DNA of 64,000 nucleotides from the NCBI RefSeq assembly GCF_024181285.1, contig NZ_CP051201.1, positions 1,116,001 through 1,180,000 on the forward strand. The letters are read 5' to 3'. A model generated the notes under the pieces. The model did not search any database, was not told the origin of the DNA, and worked only from the letters and a program-made list of their open reading frames with translations. The first letter of the stretch is position 1. Every line of letters begins with the position of its first letter. Positions 25,186 to 34,018 of this stretch are shown piece by piece. The DNA is from Treponema sp. OMZ 790 (GTDB taxonomy: Bacteria; Spirochaetota; Spirochaetia; Treponematales; Treponemataceae). The position numbers were made by a program, and so were the translations under genes.

Positions 25186-26958
25186 TTACCCATTAATTGC
25201 CAAATGCAATTCATCCAGCTGTTTTTGGTCCACTTCGCCGGGGCTGCCGTCCATGGGGCTTACCGCAAAGGAGTTTTTCGGGAAGGCAATTACTTCTTTT
25301 ATCGAACTTTCGCCTGCCATAATCATAACTATTCGGTCAAGACCGGGAGCAATGCCTCCGTGGGGAGGAGCTCCGTATTTAAAGGCTTCGGTTAAAAAGC
25401 CGAATTTCTTTTCTGCCTCGCTTTCATCAAAGCCTACAATTTTAAAAATACGCTTTTGAAGTTCGGGATTGTGGATTCTTATGGAGCCTGATGCTACCTC
25501 ATATCCGTTTAAAACCAGGTCGTAAAGGTCGCCTTTTACGGGTTCGGGATTTTCTTCCATCGTTGCAAGATATTTTTCCTGAGGAGATGAGAACATGTGA
25601 TGAGCCGGATCCCACTTGTTTTCTTCCTCGTTCCATTCAAAGAGGGGGAAGTCTACAATCCAGACAAATTTAAACTCGGCGGGGTTTAAAAGTCCCAAAT
25701 CTTTTCCTAGCTTGCTTCTGACTGCCCCTAAGGCTGTGCAGGCAATCTTGTACTTATCGGCTACAAATAGAATTAAGTCTCCCTTTTCGGCTCCGAGTTT
25801 TGAGCAAACCTCTTTTTCCTTTCCTTCAAAGAATTTGGAAATACCTCCTTCGAATTTTGCTCCTTGTTCCGTTACCTTAATCCAAGCCAAGCCCTTAGCC
25901 TTGTATATTTTTGCTGCGGCTTCAAGTTCTTCAATCTTTTTGCGGCTGTAGGCTTCGGCCTGTCCCTTTACTACCAAGGCTTTGACGGCTCCGCCTGAAG
26001 AAAGAGCATCTTTAAAAACCGCAAAGTTTCCGATTTCTGCCATAAAGGCGGCGTCCTGCATCTTCATTTCAAAACGCAAATCGGGTTTATCCGTGCCGTA
26101 AATATCGATAGCCTCGTCATAGCTAAGCCGTTCGAAGTTTTCAGGAAGCTCAACATTTATGCTCTTTTTAAAAGCATACTGCATCATGCCCTCGGTCAAA
26201 GTTAAAACATCTTCGCGGGAGGCAAAACTCATTTCAATATCTATTTGAGTGAATTCGGGCTGCCTGTCGCCGCGGGCGTCTTCATCGCGGTAGCAGCGCG
26301 CAATTTGAAAATATTTATCAAAGCCCGAAACCATTAAAATCTGTTTATAAATTTGCGGAGATTGAGGGAGGGCATAGAATTTTCCGGGGTAAAGGCGAGA
26401 GGGAACGAGATAGTCGCGCGCGCCCTCCGGCGTGGACTTAATAAAGGTCGGCGTTTCAATTTCCAAAAATTCTTTTGAGGTTAAAAACTCCCGCACCGCA
26501 AAGGCGAATTTGGAGCGCAAAATAATATGCTCCTGCATAGACTTTGAGCGCAAATCCAAATACCTGTATTTAAGACGCAAATCCTCGTTTGCGTTTGTTT
26601 TTTCGTCAATTTGAAAGGGAAGCACCTCGCTTTTTGAAAGCACTTCAATCTTTAATGCCTTAACCTCGATTTCTCCTGTTGCCATTTCCCTGTTTATCAT
26701 GGAATCGGGGCGCAGCCGTACAAGCCCCTCAACGGCAATACAAAATTCCTGCTTGAGGCTTACCGCAAGGGCCTTTAATTCTTCGCTTGCATCATCGTCC
26801 ACAACAACTTGGGTCAAACCGTAACGGTCGCGTAAATTTAAAAAAGTAATACCGCCGTGATCCCTCTTTCGGTGAATCCAGCCGTTTAAAACAACAGTTT
26901 TTCCTGCAAAATCCTTGTTTAAGCCGCCGCAGGTTACGGTTCTTTGCATTTTTTCCAT
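25186..26958 (-). CDS. aspS: Aspartyl-tRNA synthetase
   Basis: The ~590-residue class II synthetase has the bacterial domain order: N-terminal OB anticodon-binding domain (VVLNGWIHRKRDHGGITFLNLRDRYG, residues ~20-46), class II motif 2 with RCYRDEDARGDRQPEFTQID (about 213-232), the bacterial GAD insert (about 290-410) and motif 3 APGLDRIVM (about 545-553). The start is taken at ATG 26958, two codons inside a longer TTG-opened frame; ATG 26946 is also possible. No obvious ribosome site is seen. It could charge tRNA-Asn too if asparaginyl-tRNA synthetase is absent, but this cannot be judged here. Confidence 0.95.
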   Translation of the reverse strand: MEKMQRTVTCGGLNKDFAGKTVVLNGWIHRKRDHGGITFLNLRDRYGLTQVVVDDDASEELKALAVSLKQEFCIAVEGLVRLRPDSMINREMATGEIEVKALKIEVLSKSEVLPFQIDEKTNANEDLRLKYRYLDLRSKSMQEHIILRSKFAFAVREFLTSKEFLEIETPTFIKSTPEGARDYLVPSRLYPGKFYALPQSPQIYKQILMVSGFDKYFQIARCYRDEDARGDRQPEFTQIDIEMSFASREDVLTLTEGMMQYAFKKSINVELPENFERLSYDEAIDIYGTDKPDLRFEMKMQDAAFMAEIGNFAVFKDALSSGGAVKALVVKGQAEAYSRKKIEELEAAAKIYKAKGLAWIKVTEQGAKFEGGISKFFEGKEKEVCSKLGAEKGDLILFVADKYKIACTALGAVRSKLGKDLGLLNPAEFKFVWIVDFPLFEWNEEENKWDPAHHMFSSPQEKYLATMEENPEPVKGDLYDLVLNGYEVASGSIRIHNPELQKRIFKIVGFDESEAEKKFGFLTEAFKYGAPPHGGIAPGLDRIVMIMAGESSIKEVIAFPKNSFAVSPMDGSPGEVDQKQLDELHLAING

Positions 26959-27082
26959 AATCAAATATTATAGTTAAAATACAAAAGCTGTGCAATAGGG
27001 AGAAAATTATAAACATTTAGTATAAATTATAATAGGTCTTGTAAAAGCTTTTTATTTAGTTTATTATCAAAAAGGAGTTTTT

Positions 27083-27736
27083 ATGAAAAAAATTATTATT
27101 CTAATTATGCTTGTTGTCTTATGTTTGACTTGCACAGGCTGCATAGATATTGTACAGCATATAACCCGTCTGCCTGACGGATCCGAGCAAAATACAATAA
27201 GAATAACTGTTTCTAAAATGATTTTTGCTCTTGTGGCAGGAAGCTCTTTCAATGAAGATAAAAATTATGAAGAATTTTTTAATGATAAAGAAATTAAAGA
27301 GCTTATTGATATTCCGGAGTTGAGCCCTTTTTCGGCGAAAATATCAAAAATAAATGATCCGATTGATATTGGCTACTTAATAGACATGAATATCAATTAC
27401 AATGATAAAAATATTCTAAAAAAAATAAATTCCCAAGACTCAATAGATTTTATTCCAAAATACACAGGTGAAAAAGCAATAATTAATTTGACTGCTTTTT
27501 CAGAAAAATCAAATGAAAAACCTAATAATGATGAAGCCGCTATGGCATTACTGGCATCAGGAAAATATAGATTATTAATAAGTAAATCCTGTATAAAAAA
27601 TATCAGCAAGGTAGTTCTTAAAAATGATAAGGAAGAACTTGATTATACATTTTTAGATTTATATGACCAATTTTTAATTGAAATTCCTATACCTATACTT
27701 TTTTCCGAAAAGGTAGTTTTGGAAATATATTTTTAA
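27083..27736 (+). CDS. Hypothetical lipoprotein
   Basis: The 217-residue protein has a lipobox (LTCTGC, Cys near residue 19) after a typical hydrophobic signal. The rest is beta-rich with no motif I recognise; VQHITRLPDGSEQNTIRITVSK at the start resembles the opening strands of LppM-like or DUF-type lipoproteins but is not diagnostic. AAAAGGAG precedes the ATG. It is monocistronic between aspS and the Rpn pseudogene. Likely anchored in the inner or outer membrane. Confidence 0.65.
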   Translation: MKKIIILIMLVVLCLTCTGCIDIVQHITRLPDGSEQNTIRITVSKMIFALVAGSSFNEDKNYEEFFNDKEIKELIDIPELSPFSAKISKINDPIDIGYLIDMNINYNDKNILKKINSQDSIDFIPKYTGEKAIINLTAFSEKSNEKPNNDEAAMALLASGKYRLLISKSCIKNISKVVLKNDKEELDYTFLDLYDQFLIEIPIPILFSEKVVLEIYF

Positions 27737-27769
27737 AAAAGATTAAATTTTTTTAAAAAAATTTTACTC

Positions 27770-27798
27770 TTGACTTCAAATAATCTCTACAATAATTA
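27770..27798 (+). promoter_or_regulatory. Promoter of the Rpn-family pseudogene
   Basis: TTGACT (27770-27775) and TAATTA (27793-27798) have 17-bp spacing; a start site would fall near 27805, before GGAGAG and the ATG at 27848. Confidence 0.45.
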
Positions 27799-27847
27799 TA
27801 AAAGGGGAAATTTTTTCTTCTTTAAAAAATTATTGGAGAGATGAAAT

Positions 27848-28381
27848 ATGGAAAAACTTTTTAAAATTACCCTCCGTAATGACTACGCATTTAAGAGAGT
27901 ATTTTGGAGCAGAAGAAAACAAGGATATTCTACAGGACTTTCCGGAATGTATACTGGATATTCCGCCTGAAAATATTGCAGGATTGGAGCTCGTGGATAA
28001 GGAGTTTCATAAAGATAAGATGTACACTGAAAACTTAAAAACAGGAGAAGTATATACAAAATTACCTAGATGTATTACAATAAACATAGTAGGTGAAGGG
28101 TTTAATCTTAACTCGCTTATTCACAGTGAGTATAATGTAGTTGAAAAGCATTTAAACGACATACTTTCCGATGAACTTGAAATCCACTTTTTAAACTTAG
28201 CCAAGGTAAAAGAGCAAGAAGAAAATGTCGAACATGATGAAAAGAAAAAGAAACTTTATAACCGGCTAAGGTTTATCAAAATAAGCTTGAAACTGCCAGA
28301 CTGATGAGGAATGAAAATCTTGGAATTGACTTAATTTCAAAGATTACCGGCCTCAGCGAAGAAGAGGTGGAGAAACTGTAA
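27848..28381 (+). pseudogene. Rpn/PD-(D/E)XK nuclease family relic
   Basis: The opening MEKLFKITLRNDYAFKRVF and the later VYTKLPRCITINIVGEGFNL are typical of the PD-(D/E)XK 'nuclease family transposase' (Rpn-like) proteins common in treponemes. The frame that starts at 27848 breaks at a TTTT run near 27902. A second frame runs 27905-28304, and the family's usual C-terminus (LISKITGLSEEEVEKL) is in the first frame again, ending 28381. Joining them gives only about 177 residues against nearly 300 in the family. The part between VDKEFHKD and KMYTENL lacks the ~40-residue stretch that normally carries the catalytic D...ExQ, so it is a dead remnant. Confidence 0.7.
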
Positions 28382-28436
28382 ATTAGGAGAGGGCATTACT
28401 AAATTGGTTATTAAGACTTTTAAAAATCCCTTCGCA

Positions 28437-28472
28437 GCCTTTGCGTTCCTTGCGGTTAATTTCCTCACAGAT
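28437..28472 (-). repeat. AACCGCAAGGAACGCAAAGG-type repeat
   Basis: On the minus strand the words TTAACCGCAAGG, AACGCAAAGG and GCTGCGAAGGG follow each other. They resemble the widespread AACCGCAAAG/ACGCAAAGG intergenic repeat seen in many bacteria. The assignment is by eye. Confidence 0.35.
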
Positions 28473-28510
28473 TTTTTATCTTGACATTTTGCAGTTTGTA
28501 GAGTACAAAG

Positions 28511-28625
28511 AGAGAAGTTCAAAGTACGAAGGTCGAAGAGCGATGTTCGACATTCGTACTTCCAATCGTTCGACATTCGTAATTTCCGACATTTGCACTT
28601 CGCCCTTTCTTTCATTCGCACTTCC
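28511..28625. repeat. TTCGACATTCGTACTTC-type repeat tract with 15-bp stem
   Basis: The tract repeats GTTCGACATTCGTA (28545-28558 and 28568-28581) and variants such as CCGACATTTGCACTTC. AAGTACGAA-G-GTCGAA (28522-28537) pairs with TTCGAC-A-TTCGTACTT (28546-28561) around an 8-nt loop, with one mismatch. The 28382-28651 gap contains no gene. The same word family appears at 18655-18768. Confidence 0.5.
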
Positions 28626-28651
28626 CATGGGAAACTTAACCGGCTAATATT

Positions 28652-29404
28652 TTAAAATTCCAACTCAAAAACAATATTCACTTCCGCTGAAACTTCAATT
28701 TGCCCCATAGGCGAAAAATTTCCGTCTGAGGACTCATCGTAGGCTTGTTTCATGTTTTGAACAGCATAGGCTCCTGTATACCCGCGGGGTGACATTCCTG
28801 ACGGGTTTTCGCTTATGCTTATTATCTTGCCTAGAGAAAGAGGTTTCCCTCCGTTAGAAGCCGCCTTACAAAGGAGGTTAGCTTTTTCTTCAGCCGCTTT
28901 TACGGCTGTAACCCTTGCCTCGTCCATCAGTTTTCTCATGTCGGCAACAGAAAAACCCACATTGTAAATTCTATCTACGCCTGTGTTTAAAAGATCCGTT
29001 AAAAAAACTTCGTAATCTTCGATTTTTGTAAGAAGAACTGCTATATTTTGGACAACCTCGTAGCCGTCAAAATATTCATTACCGTTGTCTCTGTACCTGT
29101 ATCTGGGGTTAATATTTACGCGTTCAATACTGATATTTTTTTGCTCAATTTTATACTTTTCAAAAAGCTCTTTTAATTTTAAAATAGCAACATCGTTTTT
29201 ATTTTTTGCTTCAGATAAATCCTTATCCTTTGAAAAAACCGAAAACGAAATCGAAACCTGATCGGGGGATTTTAAAATTGCGGAGCGTCCTGTAACGCTT
29301 ATAAAACGAGCTTCGTTTGCTGCAGGACTACATGCATTAAATAAAATAAAACTTATATATAAAACTCCGATAAGTCTTATACTTTTGATAATAGAATTTT
29401 TCAT
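28652..29404 (-). CDS. SIMPL-domain (DUF541) lipoprotein
   Basis: The 250-residue product has a lipoprotein signal (LYISFILFNAC, Cys near residue 25) followed by a SIMPL/DUF541 domain. Typical features are ISVTGRSAILKSPDQVSISFSV at the start, AILKLKELFEKYKIEQKNIS in the middle and ARVTAVKAAEEKANLLCKAA (about 166-185), ending in EVSAEVNIVFELEF. These proteins are periplasmic or outer-membrane oligomers of poorly known function. The ATG has GGAGG upstream. It is divergent from glgA across a 324-bp region. Confidence 0.85.
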   Translation of the reverse strand: MKNSIIKSIRLIGVLYISFILFNACSPAANEARFISVTGRSAILKSPDQVSISFSVFSKDKDLSEAKNKNDVAILKLKELFEKYKIEQKNISIERVNINPRYRYRDNGNEYFDGYEVVQNIAVLLTKIEDYEVFLTDLLNTGVDRIYNVGFSVADMRKLMDEARVTAVKAAEEKANLLCKAASNGGKPLSLGKIISISENPSGMSPRGYTGAYAVQNMKQAYDESSDGNFSPMGQIEVSAEVNIVFELEF

Positions 29405-29533
29405 AAAGCCTCCGAATTTGCACTTGCAAAAAGGTAAAAAAACTTTGTAAGTAGTATACTAAAAATAACAAAATTTTGCCCGATAAAGTTACGATTTTTT
29501 ATTTTTAGTCTTTTAAAATCGATAAAACTATGC

Positions 29534-29539
29534 TATCAT
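29534..29539 (+). promoter_or_regulatory. Probable glgA -10 element
   Basis: TATCAT with an upstream TG (TGCTATCAT) forms an extended -10; the -35 (TTTTAA, 17 bp upstream) is weak. Transcription would start near 29546, giving a leader of about 183 nt made almost wholly of the hairpin array. Confidence 0.4.
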
Positions 29540-29548
29540 TTACATAGG

Positions 29549-29722
29549 AAAAAGTTTTTATGGAGTTATAATAAACAGCTCGGTAGGAATTCTACCTCGC
29601 TGTTTATTTTCGAGTTTGCCTTTCAGGCAAACATCGTTATATTGTATGCGGTTTGAGAACAAACCGCTTGAAAAAACTTTTTGTAAGGATTTGATAAATC
29701 CTTACAAAAAGTTTTTATGGAG
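29549..29722 (+). repeat. Hairpin array bounded by 17-nt direct repeats in the glgA leader (element A)
   Basis: The word AAAAAGTTTTTATGGAG occurs at 29549-29565 and 29706-29722. Between lie four perfect or near-perfect stem-loops: ATAAACAGC/GCTGTTTAT with an inner GGTAG/CTACC (29571-29607), GTTTGCC-TTTCA-GGCAAAC with outer CGA/TCG (29611-29636), GCGGTTTG-AGAA-CAAACCGC (29648-29667), and a 21-bp perfect stem with a 3-nt loop (29672-29716) ending in a T run directly before the glgA ribosome site. The region 29405-29548 otherwise holds promoters and nothing coding. Confidence 0.75.
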
Positions 29723-29728
29723 GAACTT

Positions 29729-31204
29729 ATGAAAATAATGATGGTCACAAGTGAACTTGTTCCTTTTGCAAAAGTAGGAGGATTGGCTGATGCGGTTACC
29801 GCATTATCTACAGCATTAGCAAAAAAAGGGCACGACGTCAGAATCGTAATGCCTCGTTATTATAAGATAGATAGAAAAAACTTAAAACAAATTCCCGGAG
29901 CAATGGCCGTTCATCTCGGCGGTTATGAACATTGGGTAGGAGTGTATGAATCTGTTTTGCCTTCTTCAAAGGTAAAGGTTTATTTTATAGACCATGAACA
30001 AGCATTCGGAAGAGACGGTGTTTATGGGGCTTATTTTGAACCCGATTTTTCCGATAATCCAAAAAGATTTTCTCTTTTAGCCCATGCCGCCTTCCAAGTT
30101 TGTAGAAAACAGGCGTGGATTCCCGACATTGTGCATGCCCATGATTGGGCTACAGGATTAGTGCCCGTACTTTTACGCTTTACCGAAAAAAATACCGAAT
30201 TTAAAAATACTGCAAGCATTTTTACTATTCATAATATGGGATATCAGGGTGTTTATTCTAAAGAAACTTTCCCCGATACAGGCCTTGATTGGAGCGATTT
30301 TTATAATACGGGTTTTGAAGACTGGGATAGAATAAACTTTTTAAAAGCAGCTATTGTTTCATCCGATATGCTTACCACAGTATCTCCTACTTATGCAGAA
30401 GAAATCAAACGCCCCGAATTCGGTTTTAGAATGGACGGAATCTTGCGTTACAGAGAAAAAGATTTAACGGGAATTTTAAACGGAGTAGATACCTCAATCT
30501 GGAATCCTGCAAAGGATGAATATATTCCCTACAGATATACTTCCAAAAACCTTGAAGAAAAGGAAAAAAATAAGACGGTTTTACAGGAAAGAATGGGACT
30601 TGAAACAGATCCGTCCATTCCCGTCTTTGGAATGATAAGCCGATTGGTTGATCAAAAAGGAATTTCCGAGCTTTTCGGTCCAATGTACGGCTCGGCCTTT
30701 AAGATATGCTCCGATATAAAACTTCAAATGGTTGTGTTAGGGGCAGGAGAAGCTTGGTGCGAAAAAGAACTTCATTTTCTTTCCCAAAGATTGCCGAACT
30801 TTAGGTGTTACATAGGTTATGATGAAGAATTAAGCCATCTAATTGAAGCAGGAAGCGATTTTTTCTTGATGCCCTCAAGATATGAACCTTGCGGCTTGAA
30901 CCAAATGTATTCTCTTCTTTACGGAACCCTGCCCATAGTCCGAAAAACAGGAGGCCTTGCAGACACGATAGAAAACTACAATGAAGAAACCGGAGATGGA
31001 ACGGGTTTTGTGCTTGAATACTTGAGCCCTCAAAGCATCTATGATACGGTCGGCTGGGCAACTTATGCATGGTATAATAAAAAAGATCATATAAAAAAGA
31101 TGAGAACCAAGGCCATGGGTAAAAAGTTCGGATGGACCATAGCTGCGGAAAAATATCTAAAAGTATATGCCGATGCTATTGAAAAAAAAACGTCCATAAT
31201 ATAG
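29729..31204 (+). CDS. glgA: Glycogen synthase (ADP-glucose type)
   Basis: GlgA transfers glucose from ADP-glucose to growing alpha-1,4-glucan. The ~491-residue protein carries the ADP-glucose-binding KVGGLADAV motif (near residue 15, KxGG), HDWATGLVPVLLR (about 138), FTIHNMGYQG (about 165) and the C-terminal GT5 motif FLMPSRYEPCGLNQMYSL (about 379-396) with its catalytic Glu. GGAGG at 29719-29723 supports the start at 29729 rather than the ATG at 29717. The leader ends in a terminator-like stem right before this ribosome site, so expression is likely controlled at attenuation or translation. Confidence 0.9.
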   Translation: MKIMMVTSELVPFAKVGGLADAVTALSTALAKKGHDVRIVMPRYYKIDRKNLKQIPGAMAVHLGGYEHWVGVYESVLPSSKVKVYFIDHEQAFGRDGVYGAYFEPDFSDNPKRFSLLAHAAFQVCRKQAWIPDIVHAHDWATGLVPVLLRFTEKNTEFKNTASIFTIHNMGYQGVYSKETFPDTGLDWSDFYNTGFEDWDRINFLKAAIVSSDMLTTVSPTYAEEIKRPEFGFRMDGILRYREKDLTGILNGVDTSIWNPAKDEYIPYRYTSKNLEEKEKNKTVLQERMGLETDPSIPVFGMISRLVDQKGISELFGPMYGSAFKICSDIKLQMVVLGAGEAWCEKELHFLSQRLPNFRCYIGYDEELSHLIEAGSDFFLMPSRYEPCGLNQMYSLLYGTLPIVRKTGGLADTIENYNEETGDGTGFVLEYLSPQSIYDTVGWATYAWYNKKDHIKKMRTKAMGKKFGWTIAAEKYLKVYADAIEKKTSII

Positions 31205-31245
31205 ACTAAAGAAAAAAGAGGAGGAGGTCTTTACACCTTATTTCT

Positions 31246-31767
31246 ATGATAAAATATGTAACTTCATTTTTTAAAGCAATCAATGCAAATGCTCATCCGG
31301 GAGATATCGCTCATGCAGCGGCTCTGGGGCTTTTTTTGGCAATATTACCGAAAAATAATTTAACCTTTACTTTTTTATTTTTTTTATCGGTGTTTATCAG
31401 AATCAACAAAGGAGCTTTTTTTATATCCTTTATCTTGTTCGGCTTTATAACCCCATTTATGGATGTATTGATAAATAATATCGGCTTTTGGGCAGTTCAA
31501 CTTGCTTTTTTACGACCCGTTTTTATTGCTTTGGAAAACATTCCCTTTGTAGCTCTTTTTAAGCTTTCAAATACAATGGTCTTGGGCGGCATAATTTGGG
31601 GACTTATACTGTATATTCCTGTATACATCTTAACAAGAATTATAACAGCAAAATATCGAAAATATATGCAGCCTTCTGTAGGTAATGTAAAGGGTGCCGG
31701 TTTTTTGGGTAAGATACCGATTCTCCGTCACTTAACAAAAATTTCTGATATAAAGGACAACTTTTAA
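31246..31767 (+). CDS. TIGR03546 family membrane protein
   Basis: The 173-residue integral membrane protein has three to four hydrophobic segments. It begins FFKAINANAHPGDIAHAAALGLFLAILPKNNLTF, a pattern diagnostic of the TIGR03546 family (DUF2062-like), which is always found beside a TIGR03545 protein, as here. AGGAGG is present upstream. Function is unknown; the pair is typical of spirochetes and some other Gram-negative-type bacteria. It is separated from the next gene by a single base, so the two are translated together. Confidence 0.85.
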   Translation: MIKYVTSFFKAINANAHPGDIAHAAALGLFLAILPKNNLTFTFLFFLSVFIRINKGAFFISFILFGFITPFMDVLINNIGFWAVQLAFLRPVFIALENIPFVALFKLSNTMVLGGIIWGLILYIPVYILTRIITAKYRKYMQPSVGNVKGAGFLGKIPILRHLTKISDIKDNF

Positions 31768-31768
31768 T

Positions 31769-34018
31769 ATGACAGATAAAAATAACGAAACATTGCAAAA
31801 AGATGAATTAAAAGCCGCCAAGAAGGCTGCCAAAGGAGCTAAAAAGCTCGAAAAGGTAAAAAAACTTTTTAAAAAACGCTACACCAAACGAGCCCTTAAT
31901 CGAAAAATTTACAAAAAGATCTTTATTCCGGCGGATAAAGATTTTATCCAAGGTTTTATAGTTTCAAGCATTGATGAAAAAACAAATAAAGAATATTTCG
32001 AATTCGATAAAACAAAGATAAACGATAAAACTCAACTAAAGCGAATAAACAAAATAGCTTTGGAAATAGGCAGGCAAAAGGGAAGGGTGAATATTCCTGC
32101 TGTGTTAGGTGCTTTGGCTTGCGTTTTTGCAGTTTTGTTTTTTGTATATATTTTTAGAAATGTATTGGCAAAAAAAATAGTTGTAGGAACTTCCGAGGCC
32201 GCCTTCGGTGCAAAATGCGAGGTTAGCCTTGTAGACTTCGATTTATTTAAAACCCGATTTAGAATTCAAGGATATAAGGTTGCAAACAAAAATCAGCCCA
32301 TGCGTAATTTATTTGAGATTAAAAATATAGACTTTTATTTTAATCTTTTGGAATTAAGCCGCGGAAAATTTGTTGCAGAAAATATGGCTATAGAAGGTTT
32401 TACATGGAATACGGCACGGAAAACCTCAGGAGCCTTACCGCCTAAAAAACAAAAACCTGTCGATCCCAATAAAAAACCTAATCCCATTACCGAACTTATA
32501 AATGATGAAGTTAAAAAGGTACAATCGCAAATATCGGTAGACAGCGGTTTAAAAGCCGTTCAAGACCAAATAGATCCGAGAAAAATTCTTGAACGAGAAA
32601 AAGCGGCCTTTAAAACTCCGGAAATTACAGAGAAAATAATAAACTCCGTAGACCCGATGGCTCAAAAATGGATTAAGACTAAAGATGATGTAGAAAAGCA
32701 AGTTGTAGATACGGTTGAAGCTGTTCAAAAATTAATAGCCATAGATATAAATAAAATTAATGATGTAAAACAGCTGCAAGAGTTAATCGAAATTATTCAA
32801 AAAGTGGTTAAAACAGGACAAGATGATTTCAATTTGGCAAACCGCCTTTTTATCGATGTTCAAAACGATATTAAAGATGTTGACCGCATGGCACGGGATG
32901 CAGGTGCTGCGGTTAAAAACGATATAAACCGCTTAAATAAAATCGCAGGGCAAATCAAGTCCATAAATGTCGACACCGGAAAAAAACTTATTGCTGATCT
33001 TATAAATACCTTTATAATAAATACCCTTGGTGTATATTATCCTTATTTTGCACAAGGAATGGCTCTTTTACAAAATTCACAAAAACAGCCTAAACAAGAA
33101 AAAGAGCTTACATTGGCTCAAAAATCAAGGGCTATGGAACGCCTTCCCGGTAATACTTTTATATTCGGAAAAGATTCTGTTCCGACATTTTTAATCCGAA
33201 ATATTTCGCTTTCGGGTCATCATCCTGAAAAGGATGTATTTGAAATCGGAGGAACCGCAAAGGCTATAACCAACGATTACGACAAACTGGGTGCTCCGCT
33301 TACAATCAATTTAAATGCAGCCCATGGAAAATTAAAGGAAACTGCAGAGGGTATAATAGATTTGCGTTCTTATACCAAAGAGCTGGTTGATACGGGCTTT
33401 ACCTTTGAAGGCTTGGACATGGATATACCTTCGCCTGCAGATGCCGTTCCTTCTCTTACAGGCGTATTAAAAACAGGAGGCGGTGTAAAGGTCTCTAAAA
33501 ATAAGGATGTGGTTATAGATGCAAATATGGAAATTATGAAAAGCGTTCTTACCGTTCAAAAGTTTGAACCGGCCTTCGTTTTTGAAATCTATCAAAATGT
33601 TCTATCCGATATTAAAAATATAAACGTAAAAACTCTTCTTACAATAAATAGGGGTGAAAGATTTAAGCTCGATGTGGATACCGATGTCGATAATCAAATT
33701 GCTGCAGCCTTAAAAAAAGAATTTGCAAGGCAGGTTGAAAAGGTAAAAGCTGAGCTTATACGACAGGGGCAAAAATGGCTCGATGAACAAAAAGAAAATT
33801 ACAAAAAAGAAATAGATGCTTTTATGTCGGCAGCAAATAAGGCTAAAAAACTTCTTGATGACGTAAAAAACTACGAAAAAATATTGGACAAGAAAAAGGC
33901 TGAAGCCGAAAAACGCATAAAAGATATTGCTGCTGGCAAGATAAAAGATGTTCAAAATGAGGTAAAAAAAGAAGCCGAGAATAAGGTAAAAGATATCTTT
34001 AAAGGATTCGGGTTTTAA
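31769..34018 (+). CDS. TIGR03545 family protein, large coiled-coil envelope protein
   Basis: The 749-residue protein has a lysine-rich cytoplasmic start, one transmembrane segment at about residues 112-132 (ALACVFAVLFFVYIF), and a long periplasmic region. Residues ~135-215 look like an AsmA-like strand-rich segment (CEVSLVDFDLFKTRFRIQGYKVANK); 250-430 and 650-745 are helical and charged. This matches TIGR03545, the obligate partner of the upstream TIGR03546 gene. An envelope lipid-transfer or assembly role by AsmA-like analogy is inference only. The stop TAA overlaps the ATG of the NFACT gene by one base. Confidence 0.8.
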   Translation: MTDKNNETLQKDELKAAKKAAKGAKKLEKVKKLFKKRYTKRALNRKIYKKIFIPADKDFIQGFIVSSIDEKTNKEYFEFDKTKINDKTQLKRINKIALEIGRQKGRVNIPAVLGALACVFAVLFFVYIFRNVLAKKIVVGTSEAAFGAKCEVSLVDFDLFKTRFRIQGYKVANKNQPMRNLFEIKNIDFYFNLLELSRGKFVAENMAIEGFTWNTARKTSGALPPKKQKPVDPNKKPNPITELINDEVKKVQSQISVDSGLKAVQDQIDPRKILEREKAAFKTPEITEKIINSVDPMAQKWIKTKDDVEKQVVDTVEAVQKLIAIDINKINDVKQLQELIEIIQKVVKTGQDDFNLANRLFIDVQNDIKDVDRMARDAGAAVKNDINRLNKIAGQIKSINVDTGKKLIADLINTFIINTLGVYYPYFAQGMALLQNSQKQPKQEKELTLAQKSRAMERLPGNTFIFGKDSVPTFLIRNISLSGHHPEKDVFEIGGTAKAITNDYDKLGAPLTINLNAAHGKLKETAEGIIDLRSYTKELVDTGFTFEGLDMDIPSPADAVPSLTGVLKTGGGVKVSKNKDVVIDANMEIMKSVLTVQKFEPAFVFEIYQNVLSDIKNINVKTLLTINRGERFKLDVDTDVDNQIAAALKKEFARQVEKVKAELIRQGQKWLDEQKENYKKEIDAFMSAANKAKKLLDDVKNYEKILDKKKAEAEKRIKDIAAGKIKDVQNEVKKEAENKVKDIFKGFGF

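Noticed and set aside
28337..28647. Short open frames on both strands in the repeat tract
   Set aside because: They consist of repeat words with no ribosome site or recognisable protein pattern.
29571..29716. Known riboswitch upstream of glgA
   Set aside because: The stems are independent simple hairpins without a multi-branched conserved core of any riboswitch class I know.
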